Below are positions 9,467 through 20,704 of a stretch of DNA of 64,000 bases, piece after piece. The translations under genes and the position numbers were made by a program. Within the stretch, counting starts at the first letter, position 1; each line of letters opens with the position of its first letter. The notes beneath the pieces were generated by a model. That model saw only the letters and a list, made by a program, of their open reading frames with translations, was not told the origin of the DNA and searched no databases. The stretch comes from Ichthyophis bannanicus. Taxonomy: Eukaryota > Chordata > Amphibia > Gymnophiona > Ichthyophiidae. The stretch is taken from contig CM066034.1 in the NCBI GenBank assembly GCA_033557465.1, positions 986,893,637-986,957,636 on the forward strand, given 5' to 3'.

Positions 9467-9658
9467 AACTGTGGAGAGTTGGTTAGGAAAGGCGGGAAGG
9501 CAGCACGCAGGCGCTGTGGGATGCTTCCAAAAGCTTTCCTTTTTGGGAAGCTGGGGAGCGTTCCCGCGCAGGCTCCGTCGGTACCGACGTACCCATATGT
9601 GAAGACTTATTCCTGCTGTTCCCAGAGATCACCTGTTACAGGTAAGTAACTGTGCTTT
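9467..9658 (-). repeat. DIRS-A1 right inverted terminal repeat
   Basis: Reverse complement of the left repeat, ending ggtaagtaactgtgcttt. The outer 40 bases (cagagatcacctgttacagg and following) are present here and in the internal complementary region but not at the left end. Such asymmetric end extensions are usual in DIRS. Confidence 0.85.
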
Positions 9659-10560
9659 ATCGGAAAGTCCATTGGACCTCCTGGAGGAGCAATTCCAGGA
9701 GGATCTTGAGGAGGTGCATTCCTTGCAGGTGAAGATCCTTCCACAGTGTGCATTTTCCTCAGGGATGAGCTTCCTGTCCTCATCGTGCAGACCTTGGCAG
9801 CCTTGTGAATTGTGGAGGATTTGCTTTCACTGGCAGTGGAGCCAGCAGAGGGTCTGCTGCTAGAAGATATCAGTAAGGCAGCTCATTCTTTCTGTTCTAC
9901 AGGGCACTGAAGGAGATGATTATTGCTGAATGTATGATCCCTGATCAGGGCTAATATGTTGGTGGTCAGGCTGTATCAAATTCCACCGGAGGGGAGAGGT
10001 TTCTCCTGCCTCAGGTGGGGATACGTTGGTGGTGGTCTCTCATAAGACTCATTCTGGTAGAAGGTGGTGTGGCCTTGAAGGACCTGCAGGACTGCTGCTT
10101 GGAGGTGCTGCTCAAGCAGGCCTTTGAGGTATCAGCCTTGGCCTTGTAAGGGCTGTCTGTGTTTCCTATGTGGCTTGTACCTGTTTGAGATGGTCCCAGA
10201 GGGATTCTGTAGGCAGCTCTGGGAGAGGCTACAACCAGAGAAGGAAAGGTTTGGCTGGAATCAAGGTACTGCGTTTTTGGCCGATCTGCTTCAGGCTTTG
10301 GCTAAGCCTATGGCCAAGGTGGTGGCTGCACAGACGTTTTTCTGGTTGTGAAACTGGTTGGCAGATGTAGCTTCTGAAAAGCAGTTAACTAAGCTCCTCT
10401 TTTGTCTGATGGTTGTTGTTTGGGGAGGATCTGTAGAAGTTAGTGGACAGTAAGGTTCCTAAGCTTCCAGAAAATGAGGCTGGCCAGGGGATACCTTTTT
10501 TTGAGGTCACAATTGAGATTGGAGGAAGTTTAGTTTGGTCAGGGGGGTGAATCTTCAATG
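9659..10560 (+). mobile_element. DIRS-C remnant, right part (gag-like)
   Basis: Continues the interrupted element. Degraded frames give LDLLEEQFQEDLEEVHSLQ, then VEGGVALKDLQDCCLEVLL, MVPEGFCRQLWERLQPEKE and FFWLRNWLADVASEKQLTKL. The last motif (W-L-R-N-W-x-A-D-x-x-S) is typical of Gag-like proteins of amphibian DIRS-type elements as I remember them. Many stops; truncated at the L2 tail at 10569. Confidence 0.5.
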
Positions 10561-10995
10561 CTCCAGACTTTTTATTTATTTTTATTTAAAATCTTTTCTA
10601 TACTGCGCTCTTTAAAATCAGTGCGGTTTGCAATTAACATTTCCTTGTACAATGCAGGAAGGACCTGCATTGTACTTACATTGAACAGGTGACGTAACCT
10701 GGAATTAGAACTGGGGCAACTATATACAGGCTGAGTCCTTTGTCGCTACGACGTTCAACGGTTTGGCTGGGACTCGTAACTATGTACAAAACTTGTCATT
10801 TATTTACAGTTATTTACAGTCTTACTTTATTTACATTTGTTAGCAGTTCGTTGGCCTATCAGGTGGCTGGGTTAGAGCTCCCAGTAGTCTGGGACTGCAT
10901 AGGGTGTGTTGGGGATGCTGTCGGGGTGGGCTGGGGTGTGGCAGATGGGGTTGCATCATTGGGCTGCGAGTAGTGTCGAAGAAACAGATGGTGCT

Positions 10996-13567
10996 TTAAA
11001 GCCTTCCTAAATAGGGTGAGGTCCGTGATCGCTCTGATGTTGGGGGGGGGGGGAGGTTATTCCAACATGTTGGGGCATAGAACGCGAAGGCTCTATTCCT
11101 TGTTGCCTGAGGATATTTTGTTTCCTTGGATATTACAAGTGTGTTGGTAGCAAAGGACCTTTTTGATCTGTTATGGGGGGTGGGGTTGAGGAGGTCTGTG
11201 AGGGAGGAGGAGGATAACTTGTGGGTGGCTTTGAAGGTCAGCAGTATTACTTTGTATGTGAGCCGGCAGTTGATCGGTAGCCAGTGTAGGTCCTTCAAGA
11301 TGGGGGTTATGTGGTCTCTTCTGGAAATCCCGGCGAGGATGCGGGCAGCAGCATTCATCGCGAGTTGCAGCGGGTTTAGTGTGCTCTTGGGGAGACTGTG
11401 TAGAATGGCGTTGGTGTAGTCAAAGTGGGGTGTTACCAGCGCTTGGAAAATTGTTCGGAAGTCGTCAGGCTGCAACATGTGTCGAAGATGCCGAAGTGTT
11501 CGGATCTTATGATAGATGGCTCTGACAGTGTTGTTTATGTGCGCTTTCATGTTGAGGTGCTGGTCTAGCGTGACACCCAGGTAGCGTACTGTGGATTTAC
11601 TTGGGAGCTATGCGTCTTGAAGTTTTATTGTAGCGGGAGGGGAAATGTTTTTGTTTCTTGTGATGAAACAAAACATGAAAACATTTTGGAGCGCAAAACA
11701 TGAAAGCTCTCTTCCACCATTCATCGGAAATGAAGGACAGGAGGCTCTAATAATCAATTCTCTTCACTCCTCCCCCGCTCGCTCGCTCTCTCTCTCTTGC
11801 CATGAGGCTCTGACCCACATGTTCTGGCCTCTCTCTCACACTTCGCACATGCACATGCACACACAGATTCATTGATGCACACTGAAACAGCTCTGTAACA
11901 ATCACTATATACCTCTGTTAAATACCTATGTAATAGGTTTTTTATGTAGAAATAGGCTTTTCTCCAAGCCACACCTGTTTGGTTGTCTTATTACAAGCCC
12001 TCCTGCTTCTGTGAAGTGAAATGAACCCAGGACCTACAGGAGAGTAACTGGACCACATCTTACATGTTTACAAAACATGAAAACACAGCTTTCATGTTTT
12101 GCGCTCCAAAATGCTGGAACTCCCTACCACCTGACATCCGTGCAATAACCGACCTAGCCCAGTTCAGAAAGGCCCTTAAATATAACCTATTTATCAGGTA
12201 CTACCCTGTATGAAGTGCAATATAATAGTCCCACCACAATTTTAACCACAGTTTTTTCCTGATCCTAGCACTCCTGCTAATTTATGTAAATAGTTCTATC
12301 ATGTTATCGATTTAACAGATCATATATTCTATGTATATAGTTCTCCCATGTTTTCCAAGTTGATGCACCTGTTAAATGTAATACCGAACAGCCGCCTGTT
12401 CTGGTCTTTTATGTTCTCTGTAAACCACGCTGATGCTAAATAGTGCGGTATATAAGAAAGTTAAATAAATAGATAAATGAAAAGAACCTCTGTTTGAAGT
12501 TGATTCGGAAGTTCTGTGCGTGGAGCCAGTCAGAGATTGCATCGAAGCATTTCACTAATGTTGAGAGGCCAGGTTGGTTGATGGTGAATGGGGCCAGTAG
12601 CAGGATATTGTCCGCATAAATCAGGCTGGAGATGTTGAAGGAGCAGATGATTTCACATATTGGCTGCATATAATATAGATGTTGAACAGGAGAGCAGAAA
12701 GTGAGGAGCCCTGGGGAACCCCTTGTCTTTGTTGAAAAGGCTCAGAGGTTTTGGATCCCATCCTTATGTACTGCCATCTATCTGCCAGGTAGGACTTGCA
12801 CCAGCTCCAGGCTAAGCCCTGGATTCCCTTCTCATGGAGGCGTGTCAGGAGCTGCTCATGATTGACTGAGTCAAACACAGCGGCGATGTCGAGGAAGATA
12901 AGCGCATACCCATTTCCGATGTTATCTATCCCTCTGCTTAAGGTATTGATTAGCGTGGTGAGCAGTGTCTCAACTCCATGCGATTCTCTGAAACTGTGCT
13001 GTCATGGATCCAGGGGGGCAGTGGTATCGATGTGCTGCTGAATCTGCCTTTGGACGACCACCTTGATTATCTTAGCCAGCAGGGGGATACTTGAGATCGG
13101 ACGGTATGATTCGGCCTTCTGGGGGTTTAGCTTGTTCTTTAGGAGGGGCCGTATGGAAGTCTGTTTGAGGGTTGATGGGAAGGTTCCCATTGAGAAGGAT
13201 AGGCCCATGATCCTGGCTAGGATTGGGCTGAGTTCTGTGCGCATTGATCTTATCCAGAATGCTGGACGGGTCGTTTGGTGCAGTTGTAGTGATGATGGCT
13301 GCAATGATGTCCTCGATGCTTCTCTCGGATGGTGGTGTGAGTGAGGTGAGTGGCATTAGATGGTATGGGTTATGGCTAGGTCCGGGTTTCGTGGCTATCA
13401 ACTTTCTTGGACTTGGCCAGTAGGTAGTCTGCGTATTCTTGGGGTTGTAGTAGGTTCAGTTGGGGGGGGGGAGGGGCGCTGGTTCTTTCATTAAGGACTT
13501 CACTATGTTGAAGAGATACCGCAGCTTGTTTAGGGATCGTTGCAGGAGTTGAGTGGTGTGCTTTCAT
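10996..13567 (-). pseudogene. L2-type reverse transcriptase, fragmented
   Basis: Read right to left: a linker with PADQYAYTSHLKLHREAISE; then SYRPISSIPLLAKIIKVVVQ (13002-13304); FDSVNHEQLLTRLHEKGIQ and QGVPQGSSLSALLFNIYI (12621-12878); IYADNILLLAPF (12436-12669), where the usual YADD has become YADN; and, beyond the insertion, RAIYHKIRTLRHL, DDFRTIFQALVTPHFDYTN and RRDHITPILKDLHWLPINCR (10996-11550), the L2 C-terminal region. The altered YADN motif and several frameshifts mean it is inactive. Confidence 0.85.
11669..12476 (+). mobile_element. Insertion with plus-strand L2 3' end and an inverted repeat
   Basis: An 808-bp insert with a 6-bp duplication (atgaaa at 11663-11668 and 12477-12482). 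Its right part (12097-12476) is a 5'-truncated L2: CWNSLPPDIRAITDLAQFRK, then a 3' end with gtaaaccacgctgatgctaa and (aaat)n. Its left part (11682-11708) is an exact 27-bp inverted copy of 12087-12113, and acaaaacatgaaaaca recurs directly at 11668 and 12070. The middle 380 bases have no recognised identity. Looks like a 5'-rearranged or secondarily invaded retrocopy. Confidence 0.6.
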
Positions 13568-13961
13568 TTTCTCTGAGATTGCTTCCCGGTGTAGTTTTAA
13601 GTGGGATGTGTATGCTGACTGGTCAGCTGGGGATTGGGAGCGTCACCATTTTCTCTCTAGCTTCCTGAGGAGGAGTAGTGAAATCCGCAGCTCTGTGGAG
13701 AACCAGCAAGCTGATTTCCTTCTTCTTTCTGGCCTGTCCGGATCAAGTGGCTTGTCCGAGGAAGGTAGCTGTGAGAAGGAGCTCAGGCTATTATCCCACC
13801 TGGCTATCATTTTATCCAGGTTAGGTGCCGGCAGTTTGAGATTTGGAAGTACATTCTTGATGATCTCTTAGAAACATAGAAACATGACGACAGAAAAAGA
13901 CCATAAGGCCCATCTAGTCTGTCCTTCCATAACAACAACTATAACAGTCCACTTTTTACCT

Positions 13962-16773
13962 TTAGAGATCCTCCCATGCTTTTTTGAATTCAGTTACTGT
14001 CCTCATCTCCACCACCTCCACTGGGAGACTATTCCACGGATCCACTACTCTTTCCGTAAAGAAATATTTCCGCATATCACTCCTGAATCTATCTCCCTTC
14101 ACCCTCATCCCATGTCCCCTCGTAGCAGAACTTGCTTTCAATTGAACGAGGCTCTCTCCCTGAACATTTATGCCACGGAGGTATTTAAACATCTCAATCA
14201 TATCACCTCTATCCCGCCTTTCCTCTAAGGTGTACATATTAAGATCCTTAAGTCTGTCCTCATATGCTTTATAATGAAGCCCATTAATCATTTTAGTAGC
14301 AACCCTCTGCACCGACTCCATCCTGTTCACATCCTTTTGAAGGTGCGGTCTCTAGAATTGCACCCTGTACTCCAAATGAGGTCGCACCAAAGACTTAGAG
14401 AGAGGCATTATCACCTCCTTTTTTCTGCTAGCCATTCCTCTCCGTATGCACCCAAGCATCCTTCTAGCTTTTGCCGTCGCCTTTTCTACCTGTTTAGCTA
14501 CTTTTAAGATCAGACACAACCACGCCTAGGTCCCGCTCTTCTTTAGTGGACAAAAGTACTTCACCTCCTATACTGTATTGCTCCCTTGGATTGCTGCAGC
14601 CCAAATGCATGACCTTACATTTTTTAACATTAAATCCCAGCTGCCAAATTCTAGACCATTCTTCAAGCTTAGCTAGATCCCTCCTCATGTTATCTACCCC
14701 TTCCTGGGTGTCTACTCTATTGCAGATTTTGGTATCATCCGCAAAGAGGCAAACCTTACCCGACAGCCCTTCCGCTATATCACTAACAAAGATGTTAAAA
14801 AGAATCGGACCAAGGACAGATCCCTGGGGCACACCACTGGTAACATCCTTCTCCTCAGAGTGAGCTCCATTTACTTGTACTCTTTGTCGCCTCCCACCCA
14901 ACCAATTTCTAACCCAAGCAGTAACTTTAGGGTCCATCCCTAGGGTGCTCAGTTTGTTTATAAGTCGCCTGTGAGGAACAGTGTCAAAGGCTTTACTGAA
15001 ATCTAAATACACCACATCTAGAGCTCTCCCTCGGTCCAACTCCCTGTCACCCAGTCAAAGAAATCAATCAGATTTGTCTGACAAGACCTGCCTCTGGTGA
15101 ATCCATGCTGCCTCAGATCCTGTAATCCGCCGGACTCCAGAAACCTCACTATTTTCTCTTTCAGCAGCGTTTCCAATAATTTACTCACCACTGAAGTTAA
15201 ACTAACCGGCCTGTAGTTTTCAACCATATCCTTACTTCCACTTTTGTGTAAAGGCACCACATGAGCCTCTCTCCAGTCCTTTGGCACCACTCCCGACTCC
15301 AACGAGGCATTGAAAAGGTCAGTCAGAGGAGTTGCTAGAACGTCCCCAAGTTCCCTCAGTATTCTAGGGTGTATCCCATCCGGTCCCATCGCTTTGTCTA
15401 CTTTAAGTTGAGCTAGTTTCTCACGAACAGTCTTTTGAAAATTGTTCAAGATGTCCCTCGCTTCTGTTCCTATTTGTGGGTGTTTTCTGGTTCTTCATCT
15501 GTGGTTCTTCATCTGTGAACACAGAACAAAAATATTTTTTAAGCAATTCCGCTTTATCCTCATCAGCTTCTACATATTCCTCCCCTGCACCCTTGAGTCT
15601 GACAATACCACTCTTGCCCTTCCTCTTCTCACTAATATATCTGAAAAATGTCTTATCCCCCCATTTTATTGCATTGGCTATTTCCTCCTCCTTTTGAATC
15701 TTTGCCGCCTTGACTACTTTGCTAGCTTCTCTAAGTTTTTCCAAATACAGATGCCTGTCTTCCTCTCTCTGTGATCTCTTGTATTTCATGAAGGCCTCCC
15801 TCTTTTTCTTCACTTTTTCAGCTACTTCTTTTGAAAACCATAGCAGTCTCCTTTTCCTTTTACCTTTATTTACCATTTTAACAAAAAGGTTGGTTGCCCT
15901 TAAAATATCCCCTTTCAGTTTTTTTTCCCCACTGTTTTTCTACATCCCTCAGCTGTTCCCATCCAACTAATGACTCCCTGAGGTATTGGCCCATCTTCGC
16001 AAAGTTAGTCTTCCTAAAGTCTAAGATCTTCACCTTTGAATGGATTCTAACAGCCCTAGTCCTAATACTGAACCACACCATCTGGTGATCACTGGATGCA
16101 AAATGATCTCCCACTACAACATCAGAAACACTTTCACCATTGGTAAGCACCAAGTCCAGTATGGCCCCTTCACGTGTGGGGTCTGTTACCAATTGCCTGA
16201 ATAGTTCTCCCTGTAGAGAATCCAGGATCTCCTTACTTCTAGATGATACTGCAGCAGGAATGTGCCAATCAACATCTGGCATATTGAAATCTCCTATCAG
16301 TAGCACGTCCCCTTTCCTAGCAATGCTGCGCATGTCTTCAATTAACTCTGTCCACCTCTTCCTCTTGTGAGGGAGGTCTGTATATCACGCCAATGCAAAT
16401 AGATTTCTCTTTCCCTCTTTCTAGTTTAACCCACAATGCCTCCCCTCTCCCTTTTAAGCTCTAATTCCAAAGCTTTAATAGTAGTTTTTACATATAGTGC
16501 CACTCCTCCTCCCCTACTTTCTACCCTGTCGTTTCTGAATAAAGTATAGCCAGGTATAGTTACATCCCAATCATGGTTTTCTTTGAACCATGTTTCTGTA
16601 ACTGCCACTAAATCCAAGTCAGCCACTCCCACCAAAGCTTCAACATCAGGGATCTTATTTCCCATGCTACGGGCATTTATACACACTGCTTTCCATATGT
16701 TACCCCTGTTATCCATTTCCATAAAGTTATTTAATGTATCACCTACCTGGGGGCTTTCTTCACCCATCCGCAA
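13962..16773 (-). pseudogene. CR1 ORF2 (endonuclease and reverse transcriptase), fragmented
   Basis: Endonuclease pieces: AVCINARSMGNKIPDVEALV and VTETWFKE (16426-16773), LLIGDFNMPDVDW and SSDHQMVWF (15878-16333). RT pieces: DKAMGPDGIHPRILREL and ENYRPVSLTSVVSKLLE (15018-15449), VVYLDFSKAFDTVPHR, SGVPQGSVLGPILFN and VCLFADDTKICN (14494-15039), then the C-terminal NRMESVQRVATKMINGLHYK and VVDPWNSLPVEVVEM (13962-14330). The catalytic FADD survives but the frame changes at least five times. A target-primed reverse transcription enzyme, now dead. Confidence 0.9.
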
Positions 16774-16778
16774 CGAAT

Positions 16779-17209
16779 CTAGTTTAAAGCCCTCTTCAGT
16801 AGATTAGCCAGTCTACTACTGAAGACGCGTTGACCTTTCTTGGACAGATGGATGTCATCTCTGCTCTGCAACCCTTGGAACAGCATCCCATGGTCTAGGA
16901 AACCAAAACGCTCTTGATGACACCATCCACGCAGCCATGCATTCATCTCTAGGATGCGAGCCTCTCTGCCTTGGCCTTTACCCTCAACAGGGAGGATTGA
17001 AGAGAACACCACCTGTGCACCTAACTGCTTCACCCTCTGTCCCAGAGCCATGAAGTCACTTTTGATATGTTCCAAGGTATACCTGGCAGTATCATTTGTT
17101 CCAACATGGATTAGCAACATTGGGTAATAGTCAGTGGGCTTGATGAGTCTCGGCAAACTCTCCGTAACATCTTGGATTTTGGCACCAGGCAGACAGCATA
17201 CCTCTCTGG
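16779..17209 (-). pseudogene. CR1 ORF1 with SGNH-esterase domain, interrupted
   Basis: The minus strand encodes LPRLIKPTDYYPMLLIHVGT, then GTNDTA (SGNH block III), QVVFSSILPVEGKGQGREAR, and DDIHLSKKGQ, the D-x-x-H of block V carrying the catalytic Asp and His. It ends NLLKRALN. The upstream part with the nucleophile GDS block is separated by the transposon at 17210-22217; across it the frame reads RGTETSICRPDLMSREVCCL. CR1 ORF1 esterases of this type are known from reptiles and amphibians and are thought to help ribonucleoprotein or membrane interaction. Confidence 0.85.
17202..17209. repeat. 8-bp target-site duplication, left copy
   Basis: ctctctgg, repeated exactly at 22218-22225. Eight bases is the duplication length of the hAT superfamily. 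Confidence 0.85.
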
Positions 17210-17874
17210 CAATGTTCCCTCTAATTTTCTGTAGGCTGTGTGCGCATAAAATATCAGCTGTGCGGCTTTTGAAGGAAGGTTAAATTTTTTGTGCGCCACA
17301 TAACGACACTTGGAGTTATATACTTTAAAATTTGACTACACATTAGAATACAGTATGTACACCACATTGTGGAAGCATCGCATAACAAAGAGAAAAAGAA
17401 TACATAGTAAAAAAGAAGGCACAGTATTACTTACATGGATTAGCAGTTTAACACAAATCCAGAAATGTGACTTAATTTTAAAACTATGGATTTCCATCTC
17501 CATCAGTTCCACAGAGCCTTCTTCACCTCTATCCGCCCCCCCCTCCTCCTCCCAGGCACCCACCACAGTTATCATTCCACCCTAAACAAATGTGACAGAA
17601 CATGGAAAGTAGTGGCCAATGAAAGCCACTCTTGTGAAAATAAACCACCAATAGACTCCCCCAGAGCTCAGTGTGAGGACTCACTTTCAGTATAGAGGAA
17701 AACAATGGTTAACAAAAATCTGCAACCATAGAAATACAAGAACTGAAAGAGAGTGATTTTACACTTTACATTATTTTCTCTGTCGGGGACGAAAAAAGGA
17801 CAACCACATAGATATGTGTATCCATATGCAAGACCAACATATATATCTCACAAGTATTACAATCTAATAAATAA

Positions 17875-17877
17875 TAA
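17875..17877. repeat. 3-bp target-site duplication of the inner transposon, left copy
   Basis: TAA immediately outside CACAGGTACACTA; the same trinucleotide follows the right terminus at 20702-20704. The assignment rests on only three bases. Confidence 0.55.
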
Positions 17878-20701
17878 CACAGGTACACTAAAAAAAAAAT
17901 TTTTTAAACTGCCTCTAATGTTTCGATTGATTTTTACGTTTTTTGGTGCGCTGAATCCAAATCTGGTAACCAATTTGCTCCATCATGTACAGATTTTTTG
18001 CTACATTGGGTTAGCAGTTTGAGGTGAACGTTTCAGATTGAGTGCGATCGAGATAAAAGTTTCTTGGATGAATTCTTTATACTAATTGTTTAGTAGTTAT
18101 TCAAATAAGAATAAAGAAAATTGTAACAAGGCAGCACATAAGAATAGAGTAATGTCAACAAAACACACTGTGATGGTAGCAAAATTGTCTGCACTTAAAA
18201 CAGCCACATACATGTGCACAAACATTGAGCATATAAGAGCGAGGTTAGACACAAAGCAAAGCAAAGAAATGTGCAAAAAATGTTGTACAGGTATGTATGT
18301 AAGAATAGAAAACGCAAACCGCACCATTGCAATACATGAAGACAAACACCCGATGGTGTGAAAATAAAATTCTAATAAATGAGATCCGACACTGTGGTAA
18401 TAACTAGCAAATTTTTATTTCAAAGTTTAGTAAAAACACGATATTTGTCAACACAGTTTAGATTTTAAAGTCATTCTTGGGTCAATCAATCTCCTGGTGG
18501 GCCCGTTTCTTCTTCCCCTGAATGCTTCTCTTGGTGCGCTGCTTGGCGTATTTTTCATCTGGGGTTTCCCGCAGCAGCAACCAGCAGAAATCAGCCATCA
18601 TAGTGGTGTTCCATCTTCCTTGGTACCTTCTCTCTGCGTCCTTGATGTCCTGGTGAAACCTTTCACCTTGTTCTTCACTGTACGCCCCCAAGTTTTCGGG
18701 AAAGTAGTTCACATGGGAGTGCAAGAAATGGACTTTCAGGCTCATGTTACAGCCTTGTTCTTTGAAGGCATTGAGCATCCTGGCAACAATATCCTTATAG
18801 TTCTCATCCCGCCTGTTCCCCAAGAATTTGAGAACAACATCCTTGAAGGAATCCCAGGCTTCTTTTTCCTTCTCAGACATCGTTTCAGCGAATGCTCCAT
18901 CTGAAATGAGTTTCCTTATATCAGGGCCAACAAACACTCCTTCCTTTAGCTTTGCTTCAGAAAGTTGGGGGAACTTTGAGCAAAGGTACCGAAAGCACTC
19001 ACCATCTTTTGGAAGGGACTTGATGAATTGCTTAATGAGACCCAACTTAATGTGGAGAGGTGGTAATAGAATTTTATCACGAGGTACCAAGCTTTCATGA
19101 AGAACATTTTTCTCACCGGGACTCAAATACTCCCGAATTGGCCAGTCTTTTTTCCCCCAGTGTAGGTCGCGGGCCCGGCTATCCCACAAGCAAAGGAAGC
19201 AGGGATATTTGGTGAAACCGGATTGCTGCCCTAATAGCATGGATAGAATTTTAAAGTCTCCACAAATCATCCACTTATGCTCATCATAACGAATCTTCTG
19301 AAGAATCAGGGCCAAATTCTCGTATTTTTCTTGGAGAATAACAGAGTGAGCAATAGGAACTGAAGCGAATGTGTTGCCATTATGAAGAAGAACACCTTTT
19401 ATGCTGTCTTTTGACGAATCAATGAACAGCCACCATTCAACAGGATCATACTTGAGTTTAAACTTTTTCATCACTCCGTATATATCGTTGCAAAATACCA
19501 AATCTTCCTCTTTGCTGAAATACTTCAAAAATTGTGTCTCGCGGTTGCGGTACCAATAAAAAGTTGTTCCTGGTGACAATAGATTTTTCTGTTTAAGCCG
19601 AGAACCTAGCAGTTGGGCAGCATCTTTTGGGAGTCCTAAATCCCGGACTAAATCATTCAATTCAGCTTGAGAGAAAAGTTCAGGTTTCGGATCTGGTTCA
19701 GTTTCAAACTTGGAAGTACTGGACTCATCGGGAAAAGCCATCTGATGAGTCTCATCATGATCAGAACCGTCCACACAAATATGATCCAAAGATTTTGGTG
19801 GTTCAGGCACAGGTACTTCGTTGCTATGAGGCATAGGCCTAATTGCTGAGGGAAGGTTGGGGTAACTTATTACGTTCTTATTTTTTAAGTTGTATCCCTT
19901 CACAATGCAAGAGCAAAAATAGCAGTCACTGCTGTGGTCTCTTTGTTCATGCCACATCATAGGTATTCCGAAACGAAATGCTTGTTTTTTACCTTTCATC
20001 CATAAGCGTAGATCTTCCTCACATGTCTTGCACACTTTGTGAGGAGCCCACGGTTTGTCTTGATCGCCTAACTTCAAACCGAAATAGGCGAAATATACTT
20101 TTTTAATAAATGCAGAAATGTTCCTCTGCCGCTTTTTCACGGTATATTCCCCACAAATAAAACAAAAACTGTCCGGAGAGTTGACGCAACCTCTGGCTCT
20201 GTGAGCCATCACAAATACACAGCACTGCAAACTACAACTGTAGTGAACCACTTCGGAATAAAGCTGGATTACGACTGAGCAAACAAAAGGTAATAATGAA
20301 CTTGCAAGAAACTGAAATTTGACAGGAACGTTCATGTCGCAACCACCGTGTTTGAGCGAGCGAACGAGGCGAGGCGAACAGGAAAGAACATGCGCCAGCG
20401 CGAGTACTGGATTTAGCCCCCCGCCTCCCAATTGTCCTGTTAATGTATAAAATGAATACAAAACACTCTAAAATATCATCTAGTTAGTTAAGCATTACAA
20501 CCTCTATTTTGGGCCAAGAAAATAAACTGCAGTCGGCTAAAAAGAAATTATGTGAACATTCCTTATATGGGTAAGAAATCTAATTTTGCAAGAAAACATG
20601 ACGTGATGGAACATTTTGGCTATTTTTCCTGGATTCAGCACCCCAAAATCTATAGGAATCAGTTGCAAAACTGGAGGCAGTTTTTTGGTAGTGTACCTGT
20701 G
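17878..20701 (-). mobile_element. DNA transposon of unnamed family with 575-codon ORF
   Basis: The left terminus reads CACAGGTACACTA; the reverse complement of the right terminus at 20701 begins with the same 13 bases. Similarity continues imperfectly for about 90 bp (aaactgcctc, then ttttggtgcgctgaatcca against ttttggggtgctgaatcca). TAA flanks both ends. The 2.8-kb element contains one long uninterrupted ORF and sits inside the hAT-type element. The family is not one I can name; a 3-bp TAA duplication recalls Harbinger, but the protein does not. Confidence 0.75.
18482..20209 (-). CDS. Transposase-like protein of an unnamed family
   Basis: I chose the ATG at 20209 (MAHRARGCVNSPDSFCFICG), where conserved-looking sequence begins; the frame is open upstream to 20461 but that part is low-complexity. 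Residues 14-65 form a ZAD-like cysteine cluster (C-x2-C then C-x2-C in VCKTCEEDL), followed by CYFCSC. The central part has FIDSSKDSIKGVLLHNG, WMICGDFKIL and PCFLCLWDSRARDLHW, then EEQGERFHQDIKDAERRYQG. These could supply D, D and E of an RNase H-like transposase with a C-x2-C..H insertion. It ends in a basic tail (RTKRSIQGKKKRAHQEID). No introns or stops. Role inferred from its place between terminal inverted repeats; catalytic residues are my proposal. Confidence 0.75.
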   Translation of the reverse strand: MAHRARGCVNSPDSFCFICGEYTVKKRQRNISAFIKKVYFAYFGLKLGDQDKPWAPHKVCKTCEEDLRLWMKGKKQAFRFGIPMMWHEQRDHSSDCYFCSCIVKGYNLKNKNVISYPNLPSAIRPMPHSNEVPVPEPPKSLDHICVDGSDHDETHQMAFPDESSTSKFETEPDPKPELFSQAELNDLVRDLGLPKDAAQLLGSRLKQKNLLSPGTTFYWYRNRETQFLKYFSKEEDLVFCNDIYGVMKKFKLKYDPVEWWLFIDSSKDSIKGVLLHNGNTFASVPIAHSVILQEKYENLALILQKIRYDEHKWMICGDFKILSMLLGQQSGFTKYPCFLCLWDSRARDLHWGKKDWPIREYLSPGEKNVLHESLVPRDKILLPPLHIKLGLIKQFIKSLPKDGECFRYLCSKFPQLSEAKLKEGVFVGPDIRKLISDGAFAETMSEKEKEAWDSFKDVVLKFLGNRRDENYKDIVARMLNAFKEQGCNMSLKVHFLHSHVNYFPENLGAYSEEQGERFHQDIKDAERRYQGRWNTTMMADFCWLLLRETPDEKYAKQRTKRSIQGKKKRAHQEID

Positions 20702-20704
20702 TAA
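20702..20704. repeat. 3-bp target-site duplication of the inner transposon, right copy
   Basis: TAA directly after the right terminus (agtgtacctgtg on the plus strand). Confidence 0.55.

Larger units (their letters stand above)
5359..9658 (+). mobile_element. DIRS-type retrotransposon copy A1, deleted internally
   Basis: Bounded by inverted terminal repeats (5359-5521 and 9467-9658) with an internal complementary region (9282-9400), the hallmark layout of DIRS elements, which lack direct LTRs and integrate through a tyrosine recombinase. It contains a broken gag, the start of the reverse transcriptase and a recombinase. Compared with copy A2 (23131-28758), about 1.6 kb of reverse transcriptase, RNase H and methylase-like sequence is missing. 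Two short L2-tail insertions lie inside. It sits within older DIRS-C sequence. Confidence 0.9.
10569..13868 (-). mobile_element. L2-clade LINE, minus strand, with nested insertion
   Basis: The 3' tail (tttttatttatttttattta, then tatactgcgctctttaaaa) is at 10569 and coding remnants extend to about 13868, where CR1 abuts. It is interrupted at 11669-12476; joining the flanks restores continuous reading from NFKQRFF into the RT C-terminal part. The 5' end of the element is missing. Confidence 0.85.
13870..17209 (-). mobile_element. CR1 LINE, minus strand, 3' and central part
   Basis: The 3' end at 13870 carries the direct octamer-like tail (gtttctatgtttct on the minus strand). Coding remnants of both ORFs follow in the expected order. 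The element is cut at 17209 by a hAT-type transposon and resumes at 22218 in the same reading frame of ORF1. Many stop codons and frameshifts: old copy. Confidence 0.9.

Noticed and set aside
17878..20701. Treating the 575-codon ORF as the transposase of the outer hAT element
   Set aside because: It is bounded by its own inverted termini with TAA flanks inside the hAT, and the protein lacks hAT features.
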